A stretch of DNA of 64,000 nt from a bacterium. Its GTDB lineage: Bacteria > Chloroflexota > Chloroflexia > Chloroflexales > Kallotenuaceae. The DNA is taken from contig JADDQF010000102.1 of assembly GCA_016781505.1 (NCBI GenBank), forward strand, positions 1 to 64,000, in the 5' to 3' direction. The notes under the pieces were generated by a model, which did no database searches, was not told the origin of the DNA, and saw only the letters and a program-made list of their open reading frames with translations. Positions within the stretch are counted from its first letter, which is position 1; each line of letters starts with the position of its first letter. Shown here piece after piece: positions 11,661 through 20,599 of the stretch. The translations under genes and the position numbers were made by a program.

Positions 11661-13028
11661 CTATCGCGTGCAGGCGCGCGCGGCGGCCAGCTGCGCGGCT
11701 AGCACTTCCCCCGCCGTCCCGCCGCTGACATTGCGCTGCTCAACCGAACGACGCATATCGAAGAGCTGCTGCCAGTGATCGGCTAGGCCGGCATGGGCGT
11801 TACGGACGGTTTCAAGCGGCAGTTCGCGGAGGGCAATCCGCTGCTGCTCGGCTGCTCGCACCAGCTGGCCGACAATGCCGTGTGATTCCCGGAACGGCAC
11901 CTGCATACGCACCAGCTCGTCGGCGATATCCGTCGCCAGCAGGGTATCATCCAGCGCCGCCTGCATCCGCTCGGTATTGATCCGCAGCGTGCCCACCACC
12001 CCCGCGACGACCGGCAACGTCAACAAGAGCGTGTCGACGGTGTCGAACAGGCCTTCTTTGTCTTCCTGCAAATCCTTGTTATAGGTTGAGGGCAGCCCTT
12101 TCAGCACCGTCAGCAGTCCCGTCAGATTCCCGATCAGTCGCCCGGCTTTGCCACGCGCCAGCTCCAGCGAGTCCGGATTTTTCTTTTGCGGCATCAATGA
12201 CGAGCCGGTTGAGTAGGCATCGTCGAGCGTCACAAAGCCGAACTCGGCCGTGCTGTAGATGATCAAGTCTTCGGCCAGCCGCGACACATGCGTGCCGATC
12301 AGCGCGCCGACAAAGAGCAGCTCGGCCACAAAATCGCGGTCGCCCACGGCATCCATGCTGTTGGGCGTGACACCATCAAAGCCCAGTACCTGGGCTAGCG
12401 TATCGCGGTCGACGCCCAGCGCATTGCCCGCAAGTGCGCCGGCACCGAGCGGCATAAGGTTGAGCCGTTGCCGACAATCTTCGAGACGAGCACGGTCGCG
12501 GTGCAGCGGCCAAAAGTGCGACAACAGCCAATGGCCTACCGGCACCGGCTGCGCACGCTGTAGATGGGTGTAGCCCGGCATCAGCGCAGCTTGATGCTGT
12601 TCGGCCTGGGCAATCAGTGCACGCTGCGTTTCACATAACGCCTCGTCCAGCCGCTTGATCATGGTGCGGGCATAGATGCGCAGATCGGTCGCGACCTGAT
12701 CGTTGCGCGAGCGGCCGGTATGCAACTTCCCGGCTACCGAACCGACGATCTGGTGCAGCCGGTGTTCAACCGCCGTATGAATATCCTCGTCGGCCAGCCG
12801 CAGCTCAAAGGTGCCGTTGGTGAACTCTTCGAGCACCTGGCCTAAGCCGCGCTGCAGCTCGTCCCGCTCATCGGTGGTAAGCAGACCGGCAGCGGCGAGC
12901 GCCTCGGCATAGGCGGCCGATCCCTCGATGTCGGCCTCGTACAGCCGCCAATCAAAGGTGATCGAAGCGTTGAACTGCTCCATCACGTCGCTCATCTGGC
13001 CTTCAAAGCGCCCGCCCCATAGTTTCAT
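11661..13028 (-). CDS. argH: Argininosuccinate lyase
   Basis: MKLWGGRFEGQMSDVMEQFNASI...GSSLMPQKKNPDSLEL. Confidence 0.98.
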   Translation of the reverse strand: MKLWGGRFEGQMSDVMEQFNASITFDWRLYEADIEGSAAYAEALAAAGLLTTDERDELQRGLGQVLEEFTNGTFELRLADEDIHTAVEHRLHQIVGSVAGKLHTGRSRNDQVATDLRIYARTMIKRLDEALCETQRALIAQAEQHQAALMPGYTHLQRAQPVPVGHWLLSHFWPLHRDRARLEDCRQRLNLMPLGAGALAGNALGVDRDTLAQVLGFDGVTPNSMDAVGDRDFVAELLFVGALIGTHVSRLAEDLIIYSTAEFGFVTLDDAYSTGSSLMPQKKNPDSLELARGKAGRLIGNLTGLLTVLKGLPSTYNKDLQEDKEGLFDTVDTLLLTLPVVAGVVGTLRINTERMQAALDDTLLATDIADELVRMQVPFRESHGIVGQLVRAAEQQRIALRELPLETVRNAHAGLADHWQQLFDMRRSVEQRNVSGGTAGEVLAAQLAAARACTR

Positions 13029-13087
13029 CGCTACCTCATATCGACATGGCTACACGAAGCTTGCCTACAACGTTGCCTTCGTGCTGG

Positions 13088-14326
13088 TCAGGTCCTGTAG
13101 TCGGCATTGATCGACACGTATTCGTGCGAGAAGTCACACGTCCATACGGTGGCGGCCTCGTCGCCCAGCCCTAGATCAACTGCGACGAAAACATCCGAGC
13201 CGGTCAGGCTGGCATGCGCATCGGCTTCGTTGTATGCAAGCGGCGCGCCAGCGGCCACCAGCTGCACATCGCCAAACCACAGCGCTAACCGCTGGGGATC
13301 GACCTCCACTCCGCTGCGTCCGACCGCCGCCAGCACCCTGCCCCAGTTCGCATCCGTGCCAAAAATCGCGGTCTTGACCAAGCTGGAGGTGGCGATCGTA
13401 CGGCCAACCTGGCGGGCTTCGGCAAACGAGCGCCCGCCTGTTACCGCGACAGTTACGAACTTGGTCGCGCCTTCGCCATCACGCGCCACCAGCTTGGCTA
13501 GCTCGCTGCACACGGCGGTGAGTCCGGCCTGAAATGCTTCAAACGCCGCGGAGTCGGCTGTTATTTGCGATGTTTTGGCTGCGCCATTGGCCAAGACCAG
13601 CAGCGTATCGTTGGTGCTGGTATCGCCGTCGACGGTCATACAGTTGAACGACCGGTCGACGGCATAGCGGAGCGCGGCGTCGAGCGCTGTTTGGTCGATC
13701 ACGGCGTCGGTGCAGACCAGTGCCAGCAGTGTGGCCATGTTGGGATGGATCATGCCCGCGCCTTTGCAGATGCCCGCAATCGTGACCGGCCCATCGTCGA
13801 GCATCAGCTGCACGGCGACCTCCTTCGGCCGGGTGTCGGTGGTCATGATCGCTTGCGCTGCGGCATGACCGGCGTCTGGCTCGTTGCTGAGCTGCGTGGC
13901 AGCCATTCTGATCCCCGGCAGCACCTGCCGCATCGGAAGCTGCGCACCGATCACACCCGTCGACATCACCAACACGCTGTCACATGGGAGATCAAGCGCT
14001 TCGATCACGGCCTGCGCCGTAGTCTCGGTGTTGCGCAGCCCCTGCTCGCCCGTGACGGCGTTGGCACAGCCACTGTTGATCACCGCAGCCTGAATGCCCG
14101 CGGCATTGCGGCCAAGCAGTGCGCGATCAAACTGGACCGGCGCGGCTTGAACCGCATTCGTGGTGAAGACCGCTGCAGCCACACAGGGGCTGTCGGCGAC
14201 GATCAAGGCCAGATCTAGGCCACCCCGTTTTTTGATCCCGGCTGCAATACCGGCGGCCCGAAAGCCGGGCACGCTGGTCAACGGTTCGCCCAGCACAGGT
14301 GTGATGGATGTTGAGGATTTGTTCAT
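13088..14326 (-). CDS. argJ: Bifunctional glutamate N-acetyltransferase/ornithine acetyltransferase
   Basis: GMIHPNMATLLALVCTDA contains the autocleavage motif region. Start at MNKSS gives a 4-nt overlap with the upstream gene. Confidence 0.96.
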   Translation of the reverse strand: MNKSSTSITPVLGEPLTSVPGFRAAGIAAGIKKRGGLDLALIVADSPCVAAAVFTTNAVQAAPVQFDRALLGRNAAGIQAAVINSGCANAVTGEQGLRNTETTAQAVIEALDLPCDSVLVMSTGVIGAQLPMRQVLPGIRMAATQLSNEPDAGHAAAQAIMTTDTRPKEVAVQLMLDDGPVTIAGICKGAGMIHPNMATLLALVCTDAVIDQTALDAALRYAVDRSFNCMTVDGDTSTNDTLLVLANGAAKTSQITADSAAFEAFQAGLTAVCSELAKLVARDGEGATKFVTVAVTGGRSFAEARQVGRTIATSSLVKTAIFGTDANWGRVLAAVGRSGVEVDPQRLALWFGDVQLVAAGAPLAYNEADAHASLTGSDVFVAVDLGLGDEAATVWTCDFSHEYVSINADYRT

Positions 14327-14970
14327 GGCTGCTCCACAGGCGGCATATCCGCAAGATGGGCAATATCGTTGTAGCGCAGCAGGAACCACCGGTTGACGTT
14401 GAACCGGTCACTTTTGCGCCACTCCGTCAGCGACGTGTTGTGTGTCCAAAAGCCGGTGGAAGTACGTGGTCCTAGATCCAGGAACAGGTAAAATGAGGCT
14501 TCCACGATACCACCGTGCGCCGCAACAATCACCGTTTGGTTGGGATGCTCGCGCACAATCCGATCAAGCGCAGTGCTGGCCCGCACCACAAAGGCCGCCC
14601 AGCTTTCCATGCTGGGAATGCGCTCGGTATACGGCTGGTCATGTTGGAACGAGCCGTAGCGCGCTTCAAGCTCGCGCCAGGAAAAGCCCTCCGCCTCCGC
14701 GCCCGGCCGTTTCTCGTGCAGCTCGTCGTCCCATTGAATGGGCAGACCCAGTGCCTCCGCGATTGGCTCGGCCGTTTGTCGTGCCCTCGCAATCGGGCTG
14801 GCATACAGCACATCGGCTTTGAGCTCGTCCTGCCTTAAGCGTTGGGCAAGACGGGCAACCTGAGCATGGCCCCGCTCGGTTAGCCCTGCGCAGGTCTCAA
14901 GGCCATGCGCCAGACCGGATACATTACACACCGCCTCGCCATGGCGGACGATGATGAGTTTCGTGGCCAC
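14323..14970 (-). CDS. Histidine phosphatase family protein
   Basis: KLIIVRHGEAVCNVSG...RARQTAEPIAE: RHG motif. Confidence 0.9.
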   Translation of the reverse strand: MATKLIIVRHGEAVCNVSGLAHGLETCAGLTERGHAQVARLAQRLRQDELKADVLYASPIARARQTAEPIAEALGLPIQWDDELHEKRPGAEAEGFSWRELEARYGSFQHDQPYTERIPSMESWAAFVVRASTALDRIVREHPNQTVIVAAHGGIVEASFYLFLDLGPRTSTGFWTHNTSLTEWRKSDRFNVNRWFLLRYNDIAHLADMPPVEQP

Positions 14971-15045
14971 GTTGTCTCCTGGGCGCCGAGAACACAGAGC
15001 AACCTGTGTGCTGGTATACGCGCTATGTCCCCGGCGCTGTGTTGC

Positions 15046-16305
15046 TTAGTCGCGCTTGAAGGTGTTGAAATCGGGCTGTCGATAACGGCTTGTGCCTGTT
15101 TCAGAGCTGACCAGCGCCTCGACCTTGAGTGGCAAGCCGTACAGGTGGATAAATCCTTCGGCGTCGCGCTGGTCGTACACATCTTCCTGGCCAAATGTGG
15201 CAAAATCTTCGCGATACAGCGAGACCGGGGAGCGACGTCCCACCACAATCGCCTGGCCCTTGAAGAGCTTGAGCCGCACGTCGCCGGTTACGTTCTGCTG
15301 CGTAGACTGGACAAAGCGGTCTAGGTGTTGGCGCAGCGGTGTAAACCAGCGCCCGTTGTACACCAGATCGGCATACTCCAGCGCAACCCGATCCTTGTAG
15401 TGCAGGGTTTCGCGGTCAAGTGTCAGGAGCTCCAGCTCACGATGGGCAGTTTGCAAGATCGTCCCGCCCGGCGTTTCGTACACGCCGTGGGATTTCATGC
15501 CAACCAGGCGGTTTTCAACCAGGTCAATGCGGCCGATACCATGCTTGCCGCCGTAGCCGTTGAGCATGCACAGCAGATCGACCAGGCCAAGGCGCTCGCC
15601 GTTGAGCGCCACAGGAGCGCCCTGTTCGAAGCTGAGGACAACATATTCCGGCTGATCCGGCGCAGCTTCGGGCGCGACCGACAGCGTGAACATATCCTCT
15701 TCGGGCTCGTTCCACGGATCTTCAAGCACGCCGCCTTCATGGGAAATATGCCAAATGTTGCGGTCGCGGCTGTAGATTTTCTTCTCGGTCTGGGCGATCG
15801 GAATGTTGTGCTCACGGGCATAGCGAATGGCGTCCTCGCGGGAGCGAATGTCCCACTCTCGCCACGGAGCGATCACCTTGAGCTTGGGATTGAGCGCCAT
15901 GTAGGTCAGCTCGAACCGAACCTGGTCGTTGCCTTTACCGGTACAGCCATGGGCAACCGCATCCGCGCCCTCCTGCTCGGCAATCTCGACCTGGCGTTTT
16001 GCAATCAGTGGCCGCGCCATCGACGTGCCGAGCAGGTATTTGCGCTCGTACACCGCACCGGCCTGAACCGTGGGCAGGATATAATCACGGATAAATTCTT
16101 CGCGCAAGTCCTCGATGATTACCTTGGAAGCGCCGCTCTTGAGGCCTTTTTCTTCAAGACCGCCGAGCTCTTCTTCCTGTCCCAAGTCGGTGCAATAACA
16201 GATGACCTCGCAGCCGTAGTTTTCACGCAGCCAGGGCACGATGACCGACGTATCCAATCCGCCAGAGTAGGCCAGCACGACCTTCTGGATGCCTTTGTTT
16301 ACCAT
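15046..16305 (-). CDS. argG: Argininosuccinate synthase
   Basis: [45 protein letters not shown] upstream of ATG. Confidence 0.98.
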   Translation of the reverse strand: MVNKGIQKVVLAYSGGLDTSVIVPWLRENYGCEVICYCTDLGQEEELGGLEEKGLKSGASKVIIEDLREEFIRDYILPTVQAGAVYERKYLLGTSMARPLIAKRQVEIAEQEGADAVAHGCTGKGNDQVRFELTYMALNPKLKVIAPWREWDIRSREDAIRYAREHNIPIAQTEKKIYSRDRNIWHISHEGGVLEDPWNEPEEDMFTLSVAPEAAPDQPEYVVLSFEQGAPVALNGERLGLVDLLCMLNGYGGKHGIGRIDLVENRLVGMKSHGVYETPGGTILQTAHRELELLTLDRETLHYKDRVALEYADLVYNGRWFTPLRQHLDRFVQSTQQNVTGDVRLKLFKGQAIVVGRRSPVSLYREDFATFGQEDVYDQRDAEGFIHLYGLPLKVEALVSSETGTSRYRQPDFNTFKRD

Positions 16306-16393
16306 CAGCTACTCCCTTATCACAACGATGTCAAGCAACAGCCCAGGTGTTGCCAAAAACGTTCGTCGGGCACCCAGCTCGCCGTTGAGCAAC

Positions 16394-16427
16394 AAAAAGC
16401 AGCCCCGCCGTCTGGCAGAGCTGCTTT
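16394..16427 (-). terminator. Rho-independent terminator (candidate attenuator) in the argG leader
   Basis: RNA AAAGCAGC-UCUGCCAGACGGCGGG-GCUGCUUUUU; 8-bp outer stem followed by a U-run, located before argG ATG. Confidence 0.75.
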
Positions 16428-16450
16428 GCACGATTCCAACGCAAGCACCA

Positions 16451-16516
16451 CTAACCAGACGTTTGGTCCGGCTGCGTACGACGCAAGCGACGTGGTGTGG
16501 CGTGTGGTCTGTTCAT
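16451..16516 (-). CDS. Arginine-rich leader peptide MNRPHATPRRLRRTQPDQTSG (candidate attenuation leader of argG operon)
   Basis: 22-codon ORF between a consensus promoter and a terminator; codons CGT CGC TTG CGT CGT at positions 9-13. Confidence 0.75.
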   Translation of the reverse strand: MNRPHATPRRLRRTQPDQTSG

Positions 16517-16526
16517 CTAGCGCGCG

Positions 16527-16555
16527 AGTATAGCACGGAGCGTCAGGGGTGTCAA
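16527..16555 (-). promoter_or_regulatory. Sigma70-type promoter for argG leader
   Basis: TTGACA-17 bp-TATACT (minus strand), -10 element 10 nt before leader ATG. Confidence 0.85.
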
Positions 16556-16647
16556 TGCACGCAGGCTGAAACCGTGCGCGTCAAGACTACCCACGAAGAC
16601 GTCGCTGGATCGGGATTACGATATAACGTCTTCGCTTGGCGCATCCG

Positions 16648-17694
16648 CTAAAACACTTTTTTCAACAAACCAATCGCGCCCTGCTTCCATGGCACGCGGT
16701 GCGATACGCCCGACTGGTTTTCGAACTGCTTGCGATTGTCGATGTACCACTTAAAGTTGCGCAGCAGCGCGTCTTTGTTGGAATATTTTGGCTTGTAGCC
16801 AAGCTGCTTTTCGGCCTTTTCAATCGACACAAACGAATCCTTGGAGGCCGTCTCATAAACCCACTTGTAAAGCGGAGAAACTTTCAACAGTTCCAAAAAG
16901 CGCAAAGCCCAGATGGCGGGCGCGGCCGGAATGCCGATGATTTTTTTGCCATAGCCGGCGTAATCCAGCACCACTTGGTAATCTTCTTTCATGGTGCTGA
17001 ACTCTTTAGCGCCGATGTTAAAGGTGTCGTTGACAACCTCCACGGGCAGCGTCATCGTCAGATAAATTGCTTGGCACAAGTCCTCGACATCCAACAGCTG
17101 GTATCGGTTGCGTCCGCTGCCGATCATCGGAAAATTACGCTTGTCGAGCGCCCAATCGTAGAGCAGAGCAAAGACGCCGAGCCGCTCCGGGCCGATAAAC
17201 GATTTGGGCCGAATAATCGGAACGACCAAGCCTTTGGCGCGATATTCGAGGCAAACCATCTCGGCCTGAATCTTGGCCTGGCCATACGGACCGACGCCGA
17301 TCAAGCGGTCGTTCTCGAAAAGCGGGTGGTGGTCGGGGATACCGTAGACCGCGGTGGATGAAATCATGATGGCGCGCATGACATTGTGCTGCTTGGCGAC
17401 ATCCAGCACCATCCGCGTGCCCTCAACATCCGTGGTATAGATGTCGCGGTCCGCATACAACGGGAGCGCCGCAGCCGTATGCACCACGAAGTCGACGCCC
17501 TGCATCGCCCGCTCAACATCTGCTCGGTTGCGAATGTCGCCCTTCACGATCGTAATCTTGTCGCGCATATCAGGGTAATCAAAATCCGCAATGTCGAGCG
17601 ACACAAGCGCATAGCCTTTGGCGTCTAAATAGCGAATTAAGTTGATCCCCAGAAAGCCGGCCCCGCCGGTTACAAGCACCTTTTCTTGCGCCAT
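16648..17694 (-). CDS. NAD-dependent epimerase/dehydratase
   Basis: VLVTGGAGFLGINLIRYL Rossmann motif; YGQAKIQAE (YxxxK). Confidence 0.92.
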   Translation of the reverse strand: MAQEKVLVTGGAGFLGINLIRYLDAKGYALVSLDIADFDYPDMRDKITIVKGDIRNRADVERAMQGVDFVVHTAAALPLYADRDIYTTDVEGTRMVLDVAKQHNVMRAIMISSTAVYGIPDHHPLFENDRLIGVGPYGQAKIQAEMVCLEYRAKGLVVPIIRPKSFIGPERLGVFALLYDWALDKRNFPMIGSGRNRYQLLDVEDLCQAIYLTMTLPVEVVNDTFNIGAKEFSTMKEDYQVVLDYAGYGKKIIGIPAAPAIWALRFLELLKVSPLYKWVYETASKDSFVSIEKAEKQLGYKPKYSNKDALLRNFKWYIDNRKQFENQSGVSHRVPWKQGAIGLLKKVF

Positions 17695-17848
17695 TCAGCG
17701 TTCCTCCCCAATGGACATGCTGGCACGCCAGCTGCAATCTGCTGTTTTTCAAGTTGCACATTTTATCACAAAGCTTGCGCACTAGCCGCTTTGCAGGGCA
17801 GGCAGAGTTTTTACCTCCATAGCGCGGCTTTAACCGGCTTTTGCGGGC

Positions 17849-17878
17849 TTGACGGCCAGCGCGGGGCTGTGCTATAGT
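17849..17878 (+). promoter_or_regulatory. Sigma70-type promoter for aromatic operon leader
   Basis: TTGACG-18 bp-TATAGT. Confidence 0.75.
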
Positions 17879-17905
17879 CTGCCCCAACCTGTAAAGGATG
17901 TGAAT

Positions 17906-17983
17906 GTGCTGGGCAAGCATCGCGCTTTCAGCTTTGGTTACTTTTATTTTACGGAGCGAAGCAAGCTGCTGATCGCTGATTGA
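17906..17983 (+). CDS. Phe/Tyr-rich leader peptide (V/M)LGKHRAFSFGYFYFTERSKLLIAD
   Basis: GTG-start ORF with AAAGG RBS 8 nt upstream. F-S-F-G-Y-F-Y-F run, followed by a strong terminator and then aroH-aroF-tyrA. Confidence 0.75.
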   Translation: MLGKHRAFSFGYFYFTERSKLLIAD

Positions 17984-18009
17984 TGCGTGTTCACAAGATT
18001 GTGGAAGCC

Positions 18010-18050
18010 AAGGAGCGTGAGGCAGCAAAGCCCACGCTCCTTATTGTTTT
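18010..18050 (+). terminator. Rho-independent terminator/attenuator upstream of aroH
   Basis: AAGGAGCGTG-A-GGC-AGCAAA-GCC-CACGCTCCTT then ATTGTTTT; perfect 10-bp outer stem. Confidence 0.88.
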
Positions 18051-18124
18051 CTCGCCATCGACGTTGCTGGCGGGTCCGTCGAAACCAAACGGCGACAACC
18101 AACGCCGTGTACTCGGAGGCCAGC

Positions 18125-18502
18125 ATGACGATCCGCTGTTGGGGCATTCGCGGCGCGACCACCGCAGAAGCAAACACCCGTGAGGCCATCCTGGAGGCTA
18201 CCAATGAGCTCTTGTTGCTGCTGATCGAAGCCAACGACCTGCAAAGCTCCGATATTGGCAGCGCCATCTTCACCACTACCCCCGATCTCAACGCCGAGTT
18301 TCCTGCGATTGCCGCCCGACGGCTGGGCTGGCATGATGTTGCCCTCGTGTGCGGCCATGAAATGAGCGTTCCCGGCGCACTTCCTCTCTGCATCCGCGTT
18401 CTCGTGCATTGGAACACCTCTAAAACGCAGAGCGAAATCAAGCATATCTATATTCGTGGCGCCAAAAACCTGCGGCCAGACCGCAGCATTTCTGTCACGT
18501 AG
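18125..18502 (+). CDS. aroH: Chorismate mutase, AroH class
   Basis: [30 protein letters not shown]...[18 protein letters not shown]. Confidence 0.95.
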   Translation: MTIRCWGIRGATTAEANTREAILEATNELLLLLIEANDLQSSDIGSAIFTTTPDLNAEFPAIAARRLGWHDVALVCGHEMSVPGALPLCIRVLVHWNTSKTQSEIKHIYIRGAKNLRPDRSISVT

Positions 18503-18592
18503 GGCGACGCATAAGCGGACGGCAAGACGGAAGACAAGGCTGTTGCCGCTCACCAAATCAATTGGTGTGCAGCTTATCGAAGGAGTTGTGTA

Positions 18593-19645
18593 ATGATTAT
18601 TGTGATGCAGCCAGGAGCCACGGCGATGCAGATTGAAGATGTTTTGGCTCGGCTAGCCGAGCTGGATCTGTCCGGCCAAATTACGCAGGGCGAAGAACGA
18701 GCGATCATCGGGGTGCTGGGCTCGCCGATAGTGCCGGGGTTTGGCGCGGCCATGGAAGCGCTGCCGGGCGTGGAAAAAACATTGCGCGTGAGCAAGCCGT
18801 ATAAGCTGGCCAGCCGGGAATTTCACCCCACTCCGACGATAGTGCACGTGCGGGATGTCGCGATTGGCGGCGATGAGGTTGTGGTGATTGGCGGGCCGTG
18901 CTCGGTGGAAAGCGCAGAGCAGCTGCGGCGAACCGCGCATGGCGTGCGCGATGCCGGTGCTCGCCTGCTCCGCGGCGGAGCCTACAAGCCCCGCACATCG
19001 CCGTATGCCTTTCGCGGCATGGGTGAGCGTGGACTGGAGCTGCTGGCGCAGGTCGGGCAAGAGACTGGGCTGGGCATTGTGACCGAGGTCATGACCCCGG
19101 CGGATGTGGCGCTGGTGGGTCAGTACACCGACGTTTTCCAGATCGGCGCGCGCAACATGCAAAACTACCTGCTGCTGGAAGAGGTCGGCCGCTCCCAAAC
19201 GCCCGTGCTGCTGAAGCGCGGCTTATCGGCGACAATCGAGGAATGGCTGCTGGCTGCAGAATACATCATGGCCCAGGGCAATCCGCAGGTGATGCTCTGC
19301 GAGCGTGGCATCCGAACCTTCGAGACCGCTACCCGCAACACCTTTGACCTGAACGCCGTCGCGTATGCCAAGCGTGTGAGCCATCTTCCGGTGCTAGCCG
19401 ATCCCAGCCATGGTACGGGCAAGTGGCAGCTGGTCACGCCGCTTTCCCTGGCCGCAATCGCCTGTGGTGCTGATGGCCTGATCGTCGAGGCGCATCCCGA
19501 TCCGGATCGGGCGCTTTCGGACGGCGCTCAGTCGCTGACGCTGGAAAACTTCGCCCGCTTGATGGTGCAGGCCGTGGGAGTGGCGCAGGCGGTCGGTCGC
19601 ACGATGCAGACCAGTGCAGCGATGTCCGCCTCGCCGGTTGTTTGA
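18593..19645 (+). CDS. aroF: 3-deoxy-7-phosphoheptulonate synthase (AroF, TIGR01361-like)
   Basis: [12 protein letters not shown]...[24 protein letters not shown]...[17 protein letters not shown]. Confidence 0.96.
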   Translation: MIIVMQPGATAMQIEDVLARLAELDLSGQITQGEERAIIGVLGSPIVPGFGAAMEALPGVEKTLRVSKPYKLASREFHPTPTIVHVRDVAIGGDEVVVIGGPCSVESAEQLRRTAHGVRDAGARLLRGGAYKPRTSPYAFRGMGERGLELLAQVGQETGLGIVTEVMTPADVALVGQYTDVFQIGARNMQNYLLLEEVGRSQTPVLLKRGLSATIEEWLLAAEYIMAQGNPQVMLCERGIRTFETATRNTFDLNAVAYAKRVSHLPVLADPSHGTGKWQLVTPLSLAAIACGADGLIVEAHPDPDRALSDGAQSLTLENFARLMVQAVGVAQAVGRTMQTSAAMSASPVV

Positions 19646-19687
19646 GCACGTTGCGCATTCGGGCCGGCTCGTTGATAATGCGCCATT

Positions 19688-20539
19688 GTGAATGTTTCGA
19701 TTATTGGCTTAGGCTTGATCGGCGGGTCGCTCGGATTAGCACTGCGAGCGACCCCGCTGGATTTGCATGTCGGCGGTTGGGATCGGGATGCCGCAACGAT
19801 AGCAGCAGCGCTTGAGCGCGGCGTGATCGAGCGCGGGTTTGACACAGTGGCCGCAGCCGTGGCGAACGCCGAGCTTGTGGTCGTGGCAACGCCAGTCCTG
19901 GCCGTCCGTGCCATATTTGAGCAGATTGCGCCCTACCTGCAGCCGGGTACAATTGTCAGCGATGTTGCCAGTACCAAAGTGGACGTGTTGGAGTGGGCGG
20001 AGCAGCTCCTGCCACCCTCCGTGGCCTATGTGGGCGGTCACCCGATGGCCGGCTCGGAGCAGCACGGCATCGGGCAAGCGCGCGCCGGCCTGCTGCGTGG
20101 TGCAATCTACTGTCTCACACCACTTGCCGGTGCCCCGGTGGAAGCGCTGGCGACGCTGGAGCAGCTGACGCAGGCTATCGGAGCGCGACCGCTGCGGATC
20201 GAAGCCGCGACGCATGACGCCTACGTCGCGGCGGTCAGTCACCTGCCATTCCTGCTTTCGGCGGCCTTGGTGGAGCATGTTGCCAACGCCGAGCGATGGA
20301 CCGCTATGCAACAGATCGCGGCGACAGGCTTCCGCGATGTGACACGGCTGGCTTCGGGCGATCCCCAGATGCACCGCGACATTTGCCTCACCAACGCCGC
20401 CATGATTGGGGCCGAACTACGAGGCATGGCGCAGTTGCTCAACGAGCTGGCGGAGCATCTTGACGACGCTGTTTACCTCGAGCGCTTTTTCGCCGCGGCC
20501 CAAGCTCACCGGGCTGCGTGGCTGCGCGACAAAACCTAG
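19688..20539 (+). CDS. tyrA: Prephenate dehydrogenase
   Basis: VSIIGLGLIGGSLGLALRA...GGHPMAGSEQHGIGQA; GTG start. Confidence 0.92.
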   Translation: MNVSIIGLGLIGGSLGLALRATPLDLHVGGWDRDAATIAAALERGVIERGFDTVAAAVANAELVVVATPVLAVRAIFEQIAPYLQPGTIVSDVASTKVDVLEWAEQLLPPSVAYVGGHPMAGSEQHGIGQARAGLLRGAIYCLTPLAGAPVEALATLEQLTQAIGARPLRIEAATHDAYVAAVSHLPFLLSAALVEHVANAERWTAMQQIAATGFRDVTRLASGDPQMHRDICLTNAAMIGAELRGMAQLLNELAEHLDDAVYLERFFAAAQAHRAAWLRDKT

Positions 20540-20599
20540 CTGCCCTGAGCGGGTGAGTATGAGTTCGGGGGACTTCAGCCGTAGTCGCGAAGCACACGT

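Noticed and set aside
16306-16520. T-box riboswitch upstream of argG
   Set aside because: No UGGNACCGCG-like T-box sequence or specifier-loop architecture; leader ORF plus competing hairpins explain the region better.
15325-16533. 402-aa plus-strand ORF
   Set aside because: Antisense shadow of argG and its leader; composition typical of a reverse-frame ORF.
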